Part shown: one piece after another, positions 11,034 to 23,223 of the stretch
How positions within the stretch are numbered: position 1 is the first letter of the stretch
Layout: every line of letters begins with the position of its first letter
From: Anadara kagoshimensis
Lineage: Eukaryota; Mollusca; Bivalvia; Arcoida; Arcidae
Assembly: GCA_021292105.1 (NCBI GenBank)
Contig: CM037870.1
Span: 8,591,558 to 8,655,557 of the forward strand
Length of the DNA stretch: 64,000 nt
Direction of reading: 5' to 3'
Notes under the pieces: model-generated
Told to the model about the DNA's origin: nothing
The model's input: the letters and a program-made list of their open reading frames with translations, nothing else
Database searches by the model: none
Program-made: the position numbers and the translations under genes

Positions 11034-12660
11034 GTCTAACTGTTTAATATAATCGGTAACGTCTAATACGTTCGGGTTACGTTCTAGGTTACAGATCAAT
11101 GCTCTGTATATTTATGATTGTGTTTCATACTACATTTCCTGTTTTGTGTCATCGTACGTGGCATGTGTTACTTTTGATTTTTATAAAATATATACAATCG
11201 ACATTTTATTTCGTATTGATTTTAAACTCTTTAAGGCATGAAATTGCTTGTATATGTGTGTTTTAGAAACAAGTAGAGTGATAAAATGATGCCACATGCG
11301 TATTGCTATGGAAACAAAGGCTTATAGAACATTGCAAATATAATTCCATGTTTAAGTAACAAGTACTGGGTGCATCGCAACCGAACTTAAAATATGAAAA
11401 ACTAGCTATTCTATTAAATGTTGATGCTACTAGCCTTGCAAATTTAGCATGCTCTTGATATTTAGTGGACCATTAGTATAGCTAACCATTTATAGCAGGT
11501 AGCTAAATGCCACTTCCCAGGCAAGTTTGGAATGGTTTTGATTTTTGGTGGATCAGAACCGCATCTAAAACATAAACTAAATAGCAAACAATTCTATAGC
11601 AGATACTGAGACAAGTTTGGAATTGGTTTGATTTTTAATGGATGAAAATTGCAGCTAAATCTTGAACCAAATAGCTAAGTATTCTATAGCAGATAGCTAG
11701 ACGCTTCTAGCCCCACAAATGAATATTGTTTTGATTTCTGTATTCAGTCTTTTTACACAGAATAACATGCTTTATATTTTGCCCCGCAATAACAGTTCAT
11801 CACGCCAAACGTTTGAAATACATCTAGCTAAATTTATGATAGAAGTTGCATCTAGCCAAACTTATGATTTCAATCTAGCCAAGCTTATTCTATCTGGCCA
11901 TTGAATTTGTATTCACACATCAAGCATAAGTGATGTTAATGCATTGGTGACAGTGCTAAATTTATCATTTTTTATCCAGACAACCTAATGATTTGCATCT
12001 GATGTAGCATATGATTTGCATCTATCCAAATTTTAAATTTCATCTAGCCATGCTACTGTTTTAATTTGCCTCCTAACTAATGAATGCCATCTGGCTTTTG
12101 AATTTGTAATTAAACGTGAAGCATAAGTGATGTAAATGCATTACAGAAATTTATATAAAAGCCACAAATCCATTTATCTTTTTGTGTTCTGAATGAAGTT
12201 ATTGATCTTAAAAAGTCTATGTAATAAGTAAAACTAAAATACAGGGAATAAAACTAAGTCAAAAGTCAAGCAAACTAGTATTACAAGCTGTTCTAAGTAT
12301 GGATAATGAGCAGCACACCTGTCAAACATATCTAACGACGGCGATAAAGGAGTACATGTTGGACTTTTGTACATTTGTATGCTTTCTTTTTCCATCATGT
12401 CTGACAAAACAGAACACAAATAAGTTTTAACTATCGGTATTTGTACTTTTGTTTTCTATATAATAATGTAGAAATTTTTTCTATTATACATTTTTCATTT
12501 TATGTTTATAGGATTAATAATCTTTGTTATTGTAGATTTTCAGAATACCAAAACTTTAAATTTGGCAGTGACAACTTTGTTACATTTAAAAATTCATAGG
12601 CTTTTTGGAAATCTTAAAAGATTGGTTTTGTATTATTTACGACTAGAGAGTCCATATTTC
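11034..12660. other. Intergenic with imperfect ~115-bp direct repeats
   Basis: At about 11480-11720 a phrase such as TTCTATAGCAGATAGCTAGA followed by CAAGTTTGGAATTGGTTTGA recurs about three times with ~115-bp spacing and strong divergence. The ATCTAGCCAA-type phrases at 11820-12060 look like further decay of the same unit. No gene supported. Confidence 0.5.
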
Positions 12661-12860
12661 TCTTCTTGGTCGAGTGGTCTAAAGAACAAAACGGAACACA
12701 TGCCATATCCTTGGTTCGAATGCCACATGTATAGATCGTAGTATGAGGAAGTCAGTTCGCTTGACGAAAGTTTCTGACAGACCGGTTTTCCTAAAAATTT
12801 CTAGACCTTATCGCTTCAATGTCAGTATAATCATTTTGACTCTGGCATAAAACTTGACTC
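12661..12860 (+). mobile_element. tRNA-derived SINE-like copy
   Basis: The head TCTTGGTCGAGTGGTCTAA resembles an RNA polymerase III A box, and GGTTCGAATGCC ~45 bp later fits a B box. The following GTCAGTTCGCTTGACGAAAG matches GTCAGATCGCTTGCCGAAAG in the copy at 30815, so this is a dispersed element and not a tRNA gene. The 3' limit is unclear. Confidence 0.6.
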
Positions 12861-13522
12861 TGCCATGCGTTTGTGATATTTCCCGCGTTTTATGGGAACT
12901 TAATTTTTTGACAAGTACAATCTTGTCCAACCTTTTATCCTTCAAATCGTTTTCACAAAGGGATTGCCAGACAAATGAAATTGTTCACCTTGAAATAAAA
13001 GTGCGTCACTTACATCACCTTATATCTGTCAAAATCGGGCAAACTGCTGCGAGTGGAAGAGCTAAGTTAGACAAAAGCATGTGATTTATAAATTATGTTA
13101 TAAAATAGAACATAATACATAACGTCAATAGTGCGTCACATGTTGAACGAGAAAAGCAATGTCATTCCTAATATTTGCACCTTTAAATATCAAAGTATGT
13201 TATCAGCATACCGGCCTAAACAATAAATTCAAAATGTAGGCCAAGACTGATTACACTTCAATAACATACACAAAAACCTCAAGGTAATGTATATAGATCC
13301 AGTCCCTACGGCTGACTAAAGCAGTGTATTATTTAAGTGAAGGATAAATAGATATTTATAGAAATGTAGGTCTGTTTTCTTTATTTCTTCTTATCACAAA
13401 CAGATAACAATTCTCATCTCAGTTGCGCATGATTTAAAGTGTCACATTTGGCAAAATTACAAGATTGAGTACAACACAACGTATTTCATGTTATTATATG
13501 TCTGACAACATTGGTTACTAAG

Positions 13523-13566
<44 letters not shown>

Positions 13567-14148
13567 ATTTAAACATACGTATCATAGGGTATAAAACCAA
13601 AACATACTGTGATCCATTTTCAATTCCTAATCTGAAAAGCAAAGTCATAACTTTAAAACTGAGAAAATCCAGTTTATCACCTCACTATTACACTCAAAGA
13701 CTTATCTTTCATATTCACCTAGGCACTCACGAAACAAGTTTCAAATTTTACATAGTAAGAAGTGATATTCTATTTTTTGTTAACAACATTTAATCACCAT
13801 ATTCAATATATTTTGGGTACTCGTTGGTATGACAAAAGTGCCATCATATTAGTTTACTTTCGACGATAATATGATTACTTAATTCGTCATATTGTTTCAC
13901 CTATCTAAACCTTTGACGTGATTGTGATCAAATAAGTTTAAATAAATACAATTATATTGTATTGTTTCACATACAGGATATGAACAGAAGAACACCCATA
14001 GAAAAGATTTTTGGTTGCTAGTGTTATTTACAAAATAATGATTTTATCAAAAGAAATATACAAAAATATGCAAATGTCAATTGTCTTCATAACAATTCAT
14101 AATTCTGCACATGGCACAATGGCAATTACATATTTTCCAGTGATAATT
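12861..14148. other. Intergenic with (TG)n microsatellite
   Basis: A (TG)n run of about 18 units lies at 13526-13563. Nothing else is supported. Confidence 0.6.
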
Positions 14149-14213
14149 TTACATAACTAGCCGTTTCGGAATACAATCCATCATCAGTAGTGCTTGAACC
14201 AAAATTATGGAAA
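14149..14213 (+). repeat. Dispersed ~65-bp repeat, copy 1 of 4
   Basis: CTAGCCGTTTCGGAATACAA and ATCAGTAGTGCTTGAACC match three other places (23728, 52575, 61628) that share CTAGACGATCGT-, GAATACAATTCCTC- and AGTGCTTGGACC-like blocks. The nature of the parent element is unknown. Confidence 0.6.
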
Positions 14214-14420
14214 CAAATTAAGGGTTGAACTGGAGGTGGAACAATGGTTTGGGCGAGGAAAGCAGGTCAGGAAAAAAATCAGAGATAATTGGATATTGGT
14301 TCAAGATAAAGGAAGGAATCCTCAAATGTTTTTTTCTTGGAGAACAAGGACGTTAAAAGATAAATGACACTGATAAAAACAAAAATGTCAACAGTATTGA
14401 AAGAAATCGACCAGAAAGAC

Positions 14421-14556
14421 TTGCACGTGGTTGTAAAACCACCCGGTCTCACTTCCCTGATGGAAGTTCATGTGTTTTACCTAACTGTCCAGCTTCAAAG
14501 GTTTTTATTTGCTTTAGAATGTGTGGTTTGAACCTGGATTGATATGTTTGTTTTGG
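14421..14556 (+). mobile_element. Retroelement 3' tail
   Basis: ACCCGGTCTCACTTCCCTGA, TGGAAGTTCATGTG and the terminus TTGATATGTTTGTTTTGG identify the tail. No RT sequence upstream (5'-truncated). Confidence 0.8.
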
Positions 14557-14745
14557 GTATTAAGACAAAAAACATTCACTCAAAGACATAGGTTTGACAT
14601 TAGAAATTAATTAATAATAACGTTAGACATCAGTAGAGAAGGAAAATAAAGATATCGAGAAATTAACAATTATTGGAACAAGAAGGATCATCGAAATTAC
14701 TAAGATAGTTTTCTACTCAAAAAAACCAACTTATACCTTCTTGAT

Positions 14746-15088
14746 CAAAAACAAACATACTTACTCATGTTTGGACTACAATCCAGAACAAAGTAAAAAC
14801 TTTGGAACTGACAAGTTAGGTTAGACACTTGAACTTCCAACAGGGAAGCGAGGTCGGGTGCTCCGGAAGGGTAAGCACTTCCTGTTTAGCTAGCTACACC
14901 AGCCATGTATGTAATCAAAATTAAGTGAAAGGTACATGGAACTATGGGGAGTTAAATGTATACATGGCGATGCCGGACACAGAGATATCACTCTATCAAC
15001 AATACTGTGATGACGACCATAAAACTTTTTGAGGGCCTTGATAAGCCTAGGCTTGCAATATCCCTGAGTCAACAATCTATTTGCAAAT
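14746..15088 (-). mobile_element. Retroelement tail plus last RT codons, minus strand
   Basis: Well-preserved inverted copy: CAAAAACAAACATAC terminus, GAACTGACAAGTTAGGTTAG, GGTGCTCCGGAAGGGTAAGC and TGTTTAGCTAGCTACACC. It then runs into the inverted end of the RT frame, GAGGGCCTTGATAAGCCTAG (LIKALKKFYGRHHSIV region, 15075-14985). 5'-truncated at ~15088. Confidence 0.85.
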
Positions 15089-16103
15089 GATCTATTTATT
15101 ACTTCTTAAGTACTGTAACCACAAATACAAAAAATCTTTAGTAAAATTTAAAAATAAACGTAGTTAGATATTATAAATCAGTGGCGTTTTCCTTAATCAT
15201 AAAATATAACAAGGAACCTGTTACAGTTATCTCAGTTATCTTATCAAAGACTATATAAATCAATAACTATTGTTATACTTCCTGAAAAAGATCTGTAATA
15301 AATTAGTACAAGGAAGAATACAACTTAAAACATGTACTTAGCAACAGTAAACACAACCAAGAATACGCAACAATACAAGTTAGATATTAAAAACAAACAA
15401 AACAACACGACGAAAAAAGTCAAAGACATAAATGTTGAGATCACTAATTAAAACATTCAAATAGAGTAAAACTTTGAAATTTCGCTTTTTATAAATATTG
15501 TAAAATTCAAAACAAATATGTTTAAAACAAAATTCAATAAACAAAGTAAAATCTTTGAAAACTGTCAAATTTAGATTTTTTTGAAAGGGTTGGCATTAAT
15601 TTAATTTATGCCACACTGGTTTTTAACTTTGAAAATTTCTGTAAATCCATACATAGTTACAAGATACACAGATACAAAACGTTCGAATTGTTTTAACAAT
15701 GCAGGATTTATGAGTTCAGTCTTTCAAAACAACTAAACAACTAATGACATTGAAAGTGAACATGACTTTTGCATTTGCATTAAATTTGCAATAAGCAACA
15801 GCGATTTTGGAAAAACTGGAGAGGGTTACAAAATAAAATGTTGACATTTTATTTAATTTGACCTTTTTCAATTAAAATTCCTATTGAAACAGACATGTCC
15901 GGTGGCTAATTATGTACCAAATAATGTCATCCAAATAGTATACATGAACTTAAAATTAGGATGAAGTCATATCCAGTGTCTTCTTCATTCACAATAATTT
16001 ATATTATAACTAATAACGATTAATTATGAGACAAAGTCATTCATGTAAACTAAAATGTTTTGAAAATTTGCTTGACTAATATATTTTATAGAATCTACTT
16101 GTA
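15089..16103. other. Intergenic, nothing recognised
   Basis: AT-rich (A-rich on the plus strand), no feature supported. Confidence 0.5.
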
Positions 16104-16346
16104 CCAAAAACAAACATACTAATCCATATCCGAATCACAATCCAGAAGCAAAGTAAAAACTTTGACACTGACAAGTTAGGTTAGACACGTGAACTTCCAC
16201 CAGGAAAGTGAGGCCGGGTTCTCCGGATGGGTACGCACCTCCTGTTTAGCAAGCTTCACCCGCCACGTGTGTAATCAAAATTCTGTGAAAGGAACATGGA
16301 ACTATGAGACGTCAAATATATCTAGGGCAATCCTGGACACTGATAT
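16104..16346 (-). mobile_element. Retroelement 3' tail, minus strand
   Basis: Runs from CAAAAACAAACATACTAATC at the terminus to ATCTAGGGCAATCCTGGAC, the stop region of the RT frame, where the copy is truncated. Close to the consensus, so relatively young. Confidence 0.85.
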
Positions 16347-16980
16347 TACCTTCGCATCTAAAAAAGATAATAGGCAAGATCAAAATAGCAATGGTAATGT
16401 CTTATCCATTCTCTCGAAAAATGGACTTGTATTACGTTTTTATAGATTCTGGTGTTTTATTGTAAATTCCCAGGGTAAAACTAGTTTTTCTAGTGTTTAC
16501 GTTGCATTTAGATTTTGCTTTGCTCATGGATCGTTATGCTTGATTTTTTAAATTTAACAGGTGTTCACTTTTGTTTTATTCTATTACCAAATACATATAT
16601 ATGTTCAAATGAACGACTTTACATTGTGTGTTATAAATAAATAATTTATATACTAGATAGCTATGTTACAACTTCCTTACCGCCGATAAGAGGAATTTAG
16701 TCAACATGTGACCTTGAATTGTAAACTATTCAACAAACGTATTAAAGATTAAAATATGTCGAGACTCTGGCGTGACATATACATGATAAATCCGGCCTAA
16801 TAACCGACATTTAGTGGTACATGTTGTAACTTTTATTTTAATAATCTCTTGTGTTTATTTACGTATCTAAATGTAAAGAATTCATTTTCATTTTGATTAA
16901 TGATACAAAAATCATTGTTGTTTATTAGCTATAGCTATAATTTATGTAAAAAGTGAATATAGATATTAAAATGAATGCTG

Positions 16981-17255
16981 AAAATAGATAGCAAAACCTA
17001 TCATTGAATGTAATTACTGTTTCTCTCTAAATAGAGGTAATGTTATTTTGTCCTACTATATATATATATATATATGACTAATTACACGGAACTTTGTTTT
17101 CTAGGAATTCATCAAGTTATTTTATGCCGTATGTATAATAAATAAGGTAAACAAGGTTCAGAGAAATGTAGGCAAAACAGTTGATCAAATACAGGATAGG
17201 TGAATAATAATTATCATATTTCCCAAGATTATATATGAATGATCATCCAGGGCAA

Positions 17256-17320
<65 letters not shown>

Positions 17321-17366
17321 GTATGAAAGTATCATACGAATTTTATAATATTGCGGTATGGTATTG

Positions 17367-17420
<54 letters not shown>

Positions 17421-17495
17421 GTATACTATATATACAACTGTATTTTAGACAGAAACAGTAATTACATTTAAAGATCGGTTTTGCTATCTATATTT
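16981..17495. mobile_element. Foldback element with ~50-bp inverted ends and microsatellite core
   Basis: ATAGATAGCAAAACCTATC and TGTAATTACTGTTTCTCTC (16981-17030) return in inverse order as GAAACAGTAATTACATTTAA and GGTTTTGCTATCTATATTT (17446-17495). Between them lie (TA)n, (TTA)n, (GTA)n and a long (TA)n at 17370-17418. Confidence 0.75.
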
Positions 17496-17659
17496 GGCAA
17501 ACCTATCAATATATTATTATTATTAATTTTATTTTACTTAAGATTATGATGTTTGTATATATAATATATGTGTGTATAGAATTGGGCATGCGCAGATTGT
17601 ATAACCTCTTGTTCCACCTTCGATGGAATTTAAGTGAATAAAAAGTTGAAGTTGAAGGT

Positions 17660-18220
17660 GTTTAAAAAAATAAATCTTTCACAAGATAGAAATAAAATAA
17701 AATGTTTTACAAGATGAAAAATAAAATTTTTGCTATATACAGATTTTGTTCTACAAAATATTCAAAATTTTGCAAAATGAAAAAGTATATATATGCTTTA
17801 CAACATCAAGACTAAGAAAAATGTTTAAAAGTTTCAATCCCAACAAATGAATTAAAATAAAAAAGTTAAAAGGGCAAATATTTAGTTGTTCAGTAAATTC
17901 TTTTGACTCCAATAAATAACAAATTTATAAATATAATTATAAGTATTGTTTAACAAGATGAAAATAAAATAGATATTACACAAGACCATAAATACATCAA
18001 ACAAATCAATTAATAGATCACAAAATGAAGAATATGATAATGGTCTACAAGTTCAAAATAAAACAATGTATAATTTTTCAAATTTAAAAACCTCTTCACA
18101 AACAAATAAGTCAAAATAATTGAAAAAACGAAAGTTAAAACAAGTTATCCGAACAAGTTGTTCAGTAGGTTATGTTTTATCATGACATATTGGCCTCAAT
18201 AAATGACACATTTATATATG
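17660..18220. repeat. Imperfect ~265-bp tandem duplication with ACAAGATGAAAATAAAA phrases
   Basis: AAAGTTAAAAGGGCAAAT through TTGTTCAGTAAATTC and CTCCAATAAATAACA (17860-17935) returns as AAAGTTAAAACAAG, GTTGTTCAGTAGGTT and CTCAATAAATGACA (18130-18212). Short phrases like ACAAGATGAAAATAAAAT recur several times. No coding signal. Confidence 0.55.
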
Positions 18221-18626
18221 TAGAAGACATTGTGTGTTTGTATTAGGTGTTACCTTGACTTATCCTCTGTAACCTTATAATAGAAGAAGAAAACAATGTG
18301 TAATTGAAAACAAGTACGTACCTCATATCAACTAACCAAGAAGATAAACTTAAACATAAAATATTTAAAAATCAATATAATTACATATTATACCAGTTTT
18401 ATAATACTATTTTATTTTCCAGATGGCGTTTTAGCTACACAAATTCAACATTGTGCTGCATTGTGTTTTCATTATAATTGTTGATGTTAGAATTGTGTTT
18501 GTTATTTATAATTTCATGTTTTCATTAATCATTGATTACTCTTTTCTTAAAATCTATCTGTAGTATTAGTTCATTAATTTAATTACTTAAATGGTATGTA
18601 ACAACAAATAAAGTCCGACGCCTAAT

Positions 18627-18747
18627 GAAAAAAATACTAATCCATGTTCGATTTACAATCCAGAACCAAAGTAAAAATTTTGAAACTAAAAAGTGAGGCC
18701 GGGTGCTCCGGAAGGCTAGTTTCACCCTTCACATTTGTAATCAGAAT
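18627..18747 (-). mobile_element. Retroelement tail fragment, minus strand
   Basis: CTAATCCATGTTCG, ATCCAGAACCAAAGTAAAAA and GAGGCCGGGTGCTCCGGAAG mark an inverted tail with an internal deletion. It abuts a plus-strand copy at 18748. Confidence 0.75.
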
Positions 18748-19000
18748 TAGGCTTATCAAGGCTCTCAAAAAGTTTTATGGCCGTCATCACATTATTGTTG
18801 TTAAGTTTGATGTCTCTGTGTCCAGGATTGCCCTGGATATATTTGACGTCCCATAGTTCCATGTTTCTTTAAAACAATGTTGATTACACAGGTGGCGGGT
18901 GCAGCTAACTAAACATGAGGTGCTTACCCTTCCGGAGCACCCGGCCTTACTTCCCTGGTGGAAGTTCATGTTTCAAACCTAACTTGTCAGTTCCAAAGTG
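18748..19000 (+). mobile_element. Retroelement copy: last RT codons plus tail
   Basis: It begins at AGGCTTATCAAGGCTCTC, encodes LIKALKKFYGRHHIIVVKFD and runs through the stop at 18853-18855 into GTGGCGGGTGCAGCTAACTA and CGGCCTTACTTCCCTGG. It ends near TTCCAAAGTG, lacking the last ~50 bp. Confidence 0.8.
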
Positions 19001-19359
19001 AGTCCGATTGTTCGGTAGCTAACACGTCGCGTGTAAAATAAAATCAAAATTGCAAATGAAAGAAACATGGAACAATGTTGTGTCAAATACGTCCAGGACG
19101 ATTTTGAATACAGAGACATCATACTTATCAACACTTTTGTAAAGTCGGCCAGAAATTATTTTTAGGGCCTTGATTAGCCTACGCTTAAGTTAATTGTACG
19201 CAGTTTGCTTAATTGTATAAAGTTTCGTACTGGGATTACGCTCTACCATAAGATATGAAATGTGAAACAAATACAACAAAATCAGTAGAAGTAGGTATTT
19301 TGTTGCATAGAAAAGGCAAGTTGACAGTAGAAAAATTGATGACCTTACGGTTTTTGAGA

Positions 19360-19453
<94 letters not shown>

Positions 19454-19615
19454 ATCTTTGTTATAATTGAGGCACATGTCCAATTTAGAAACATATTTTG
19501 AAGAATCGGTCGTATCTGTTTATTCAAGCTCACAACGTCAGATGACATTCACATAGTCTCCAAATTTATTATTTTTAAGAAATAGAACGTCATCTATATA
19601 TACGGAAATGAATAA
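19001..19615 (-). pseudogene. RT fragment, minus strand, split by a microsatellite
   Basis: On the minus strand the YIDD codons fall at 19600-19589, followed by VLFLKNNKFGDY. After the interruption at 19451-19361 the frame resumes as KVINFSTVNLPFLCNKIPTS and FISYGRA, matching the 1.2-kb copy, down to the RT end and stop region near 19050. Several frame breaks. The 3' tail is lost where this copy meets the plus copy at 19000. Confidence 0.75.
19361..19451. repeat. (TA)n-(TG)n compound microsatellite
   Basis: About 27 TA units followed by about 18 TG units, located inside the RT fragment at 19001-19615. Confidence 0.95.
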
Positions 19616-19627
19616 TTTGGCATCAAT

Positions 19628-19826
19628 CTGACATTTTTGACGTCGTATACTCCCATGTTCTTTTCATTTTCAATTTTAATTACATATACGGTGAATATAG
19701 CTAGCTAAACAGGAGGTGCTTACCAAGAATCACTTCCCTGGTGGAAGTTCAGGTATTTAATTTGATTCTCGAATTTCATACTTTTTGCTTTGCTTTGTAA
19801 TTTGGATATGAATTGGTATGTTTTTG
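19628..19826 (+). mobile_element. Retroelement 3' tail
   Basis: TTTTTGACGTCGTATACTCC (RT stop region), TAGCTAGCTAAACAGGAGGT and CACTTCCCTGGTGGAAGTTC, ending at AATTGGTATGTTTTTG. Confidence 0.75.
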
Positions 19827-20190
19827 AATGATACAGAAAGATTCAAGAACTCCCCTAGCTATGGTTGGAAAATATTTTATCTCTAGTAAAATTAGATGTG
19901 GAAAATGCAGATTCTTATATTAACTATCCAATTTATGATCCTTAACAAGAAATTCAAAGTAGAATTTCGTACAAATGAGACTAATGTTGAAAACTTTATC
20001 AGCTGGTACAACATCATTTCTTATGTATGTCACTGATGATTGCAGAGATCTCTGGGTTCTTATGTACTAAAGACTGACAAGTACTCGTAGACCCGTTACT
20101 TTAAATGTAGTTTTAATAAAGGTCACCTAACTAACTTTATTTAATCGGATATGGTATCAAATGACACATATTGTCAGTTAACCAAGTGCA

Positions 20191-20288
20191 TAACCTTCCG
20201 GAGCACACGGACTCAATTCTCTGGTGGAAGTTTACCAGTTTTACTTTCGGATAACTATTTGAACATTGACCGATGTGTTTGTTTTTAT
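20191..20288 (+). mobile_element. Retroelement 3' tail fragment
   Basis: CCTTCCGGAGCACACGGAC and CTGGTGGAAGTTTACC, then the degenerate end CGATGTGTTTGTTTTT. Confidence 0.65.
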
Positions 20289-21505
20289 TGTAAATCTATA
20301 ATAATTCTTATATTATGTCCCATCTAAAAGTCTGAATCTGTATTTAGGACCTATTAAAAGTAGATATCTTAATTAAGTGTTCTCAATAGAACTAGTATTA
20401 AAATCGCCAGTTTTTAAAAGTCCAGCTGGTTCATAAATAAAGAAGAATGGCGAAGTGCAGGTAGGTGGAGTTAATTTGTATGTACCAGTTTTTTAGTACA
20501 AAGAATGTCATTTTATGCAATTTTTTCTGCTTGCAGACGGAATATTTCACGGGTTGATATATGATAAAACCCTCAGTTCATTAATCTCCAAAAAAACTGT
20601 AACAAGGAATATAATTATAAAATTATTTATTGGAAGTTTTTAAAATGTCGAAATATCTTTTATAATAATCACAAAAATTATATTGTGGCATATCATCACG
20701 GTCTGTTACCAAAGTAACGGGCAATATCCTTCTATTCTTCTCCCGGGGGATACATAAACCAGAAATTCGTTTGATAACGCAGGTGAATGACCAGAATAAA
20801 GAAGTATCCATCATATTTCACTTAACTTTATATACTTACGTTTTTTTTTGAAAATTCATTTTGACATGTTATTTTGCACCTAAAGGTTATTCACCGTTTG
20901 GATAAAAATGTGCGCAATGTTCACATCTAGTAATGGGAGCGTTTTTTATTTCTAGTTATCCCAGGGTTCATCGACACCAGCTATTATTACTCTGTACGTC
21001 CAGCATGGTATGGAAATCGGTCAATGAAACCGATAATGACGAATGTTTCTACGAAATGGGGGAGTATGATATTGGCTTAAAAGTACACAATGGAAGGATA
21101 AAACGCAGATAAAAATTAATGTTTTTTAACTAAACTAGTGCGTATATCAATAAAACATAATTTACTTTTTAGATACTTACATTATTTCTTTTACAAATAT
21201 AGGTTTTGGTTAATCACCCCAAAGCTAGGACAAATTATATTTAATTACTTTACTAATATTTCAAATATATGTGAAACAGCTTGCTGGAATCACACAACTG
21301 GATATCATTGTCATTAGATCCAGTGTCCGTCCACATTGAGGACTGTCGAAACATTATTTTAACCATGCAACTAGATAGCACTGTTGTAATGTGCTATTTT
21401 TGAATTTCAATTCAATTCTTATATAGCATGGCATTGTCATTAGATCTAATGTTTTGTAATCTATTGATTTTATTAAGCCTTTTGTCTTTGTTTAATCAAC
21501 AACTA
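20289..21505. other. Intergenic; one short open stretch after an acceptor-like site
   Basis: At 20951 TTTATTTCTAG precedes a ~110-bp stretch open to about 21081 that reads VIPGFIDTSYYYSVRPAWYG and on to TKWGSMILA. It is more GC-rich than its surroundings, but I cannot link it to a family or a second exon. Nothing else is supported. Confidence 0.3.
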
Positions 21506-21755
21506 CGGTAGCTAAGTTTGTAGACTGCCTGCTATGTATGTAGGAGGTCTGACCAAGACTTGAAAATAGGCAGTGACTTTTCTTTTGTCAAACACTCGAA
21601 AAGCAATGATCCCTCGAACCGATGACCCGTGTAACGGTAGTCGATGCAAGCTAAAGCAAACAGCAATGGTGAAATGTCTGCACTTTACTAAAGCCGTTGA
21701 CGTCTCGATATCAGTGAAACGGTCCTGACTTGGACGTAAACTCCATTCAGTAATT
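21506..21755 (+). mobile_element. Probable tRNA-derived SINE, diverged
   Basis: GGTAGCTAAGTTTGTAGAC fits an A box, and GGTCTGACC ~35 bp later is a weak B box. The end CTGACTTGGACGTAAACTCC matches the end of the SINE at 30815 (TTGACTGGGACGTAAATACC), suggesting a shared 3' tail. The middle parts do not match. Confidence 0.4.
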
Positions 21756-22711
21756 CATGAAATCACACAATCGACCAATTAGTCAATAAGAAGTTTTAAA
21801 TATATTGTTATGCCGTGGTTTGTTGCGTTAGCCTTTGCCAAATATTAGACATTTCTGATACCATTTCGTCATTCCATGTAGAACAAGAACCGTGAAATCG
21901 TTGGTCTGGTCTGTTAAATTCAGTTGTTCCTATACAACAATGGTAGATATATCGCATCAAACCATGCCCATTCAACACACATATAGACACACACGCTACT
22001 CCCATTATTGTTATGTTGTAGGTTTTTTTTTACTAGTCTTTGTATAATTATACGGTCCTTGAACCGCTTACCGAGTTTCTTTAAGATAGCCTCCGAAAAC
22101 GTCATTATCTACAAAATACAGTGACCCCCATCAAAAGGTCAATAACACAGACGTATAATGAAAAAATGTTTTTATTGAAGTAACACAAACGGTGCTATTT
22201 ATGTTTGACCTGGAACTGTCATATTTTGAGTTGTGACGAATAAGTATATTTAATTACGATTCATTATCGGAGAACACACTGACACGGCCTACACTCTTTT
22301 CATTTACTTTTTTGTTATTCTTTGTCCTTCAGTTATGCCCAAAGAACAAATGTTATTCCTTATAAAGTTATAAAGAGTTTTCAAGGTGAGAAAAGTAACC
22401 CAATACTAGAATGAAAGTATTTATAATTTGAATATATCAAAAAGATACACATATACCATAAACTTGGGTATTTTTCTGATCCTGTATGTTTTACAACCTT
22501 GAGACCATTTAAAATTGACAGAATTTATTTGGTTTTCCGCCCTCTTATTACTTATGCCAAGCTAAGTATTTTAATAATTTTCTCACATGCATCATTAAAC
22601 AAAGAAACGTATCCCTGACCATTGAAGACACAAGCAAGGCTTGATTCCCCGAGTTAATATTACTATTATAATTAATGGTAAATCGTATCAATCTGAAATG
22701 AAAATCAACCG
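21756..22711. other. Intergenic, nothing recognised
   Basis: No gene or repeat family supported. Confidence 0.5.
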
Positions 22712-23165
22712 CAATCATATCAATCCATGTTCAAATAACCATTTGAACTTTGTAAACTGACCAGCCAAACAGGAAAATACCGACCGATGTCCAAATTAAA
22801 AAAATATCTTGAACCTTCCCACCAGGGAAATGATCCCTGGAAGGTAAACATCTCCTGACTATCCAACTTCATCCGTAATGTGTAAAATGAAAAGTAAGAA
22901 TTTCAATACGGCCATTTAGTGCTGTAAAATTAACACTGGTATAATATGTAATAAAAGGAACATTGAACTATGGGAAGTCAAATATATCCAAGATAATTTT
23001 GAATAAGAGAGATCATATATAATTAAAAATGTGATGACCGTAATAAAGCTTTTTAAAGGCCTTTTCATGCAATATCCCACAGTGAAAATTTATTTGTTAG
23101 CAGTTTTTTCCATTGTACAAAGTTCCCGTTGTTGAAATAAGCCTTTACCAATTTCAGACAACATG
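22712..23165 (-). mobile_element. Retroelement tail plus RT end, minus strand, decayed
   Basis: ATATCAATCCATGTTCAAA, TTCCCACCAGGGAAATGATC and TGAACTATGGGAAGTCAAAT are tail landmarks. Rightward, GATGACCGTAATAAAGC, CCCACAGTGAAAATTTATTT and TTGTACAAAGTTCCCGTTG match the inverted RT thumb region up to about 23165. Confidence 0.7.
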
Positions 23166-23179
23166 TCATGATACCACAA

Positions 23180-23181
<2 letters not shown>

Positions 23182-23221
<40 letters not shown>
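23182..23221. repeat. Poly(T) run of ~40
   Basis: Uninterrupted T run next to the 5' edge of the minus-strand retroelement copy. It could be the poly(A) of another retroposed sequence read in reverse, but no body is recognisable. Confidence 0.9.

Positions 23222-23223
<2 letters not shown>

Noticed and set aside
12661..12740. Functional tRNA gene
   Set aside because: A and B boxes are present, but the acceptor and anticodon stems do not pair convincingly and the following body recurs elsewhere; a SINE fits better.
16700..16720. TGACCTTGA as a second promoter-type NR5A site
   Set aside because: No gene, TATA or CRE nearby. It shows that a single such 9-mer can occur by chance.
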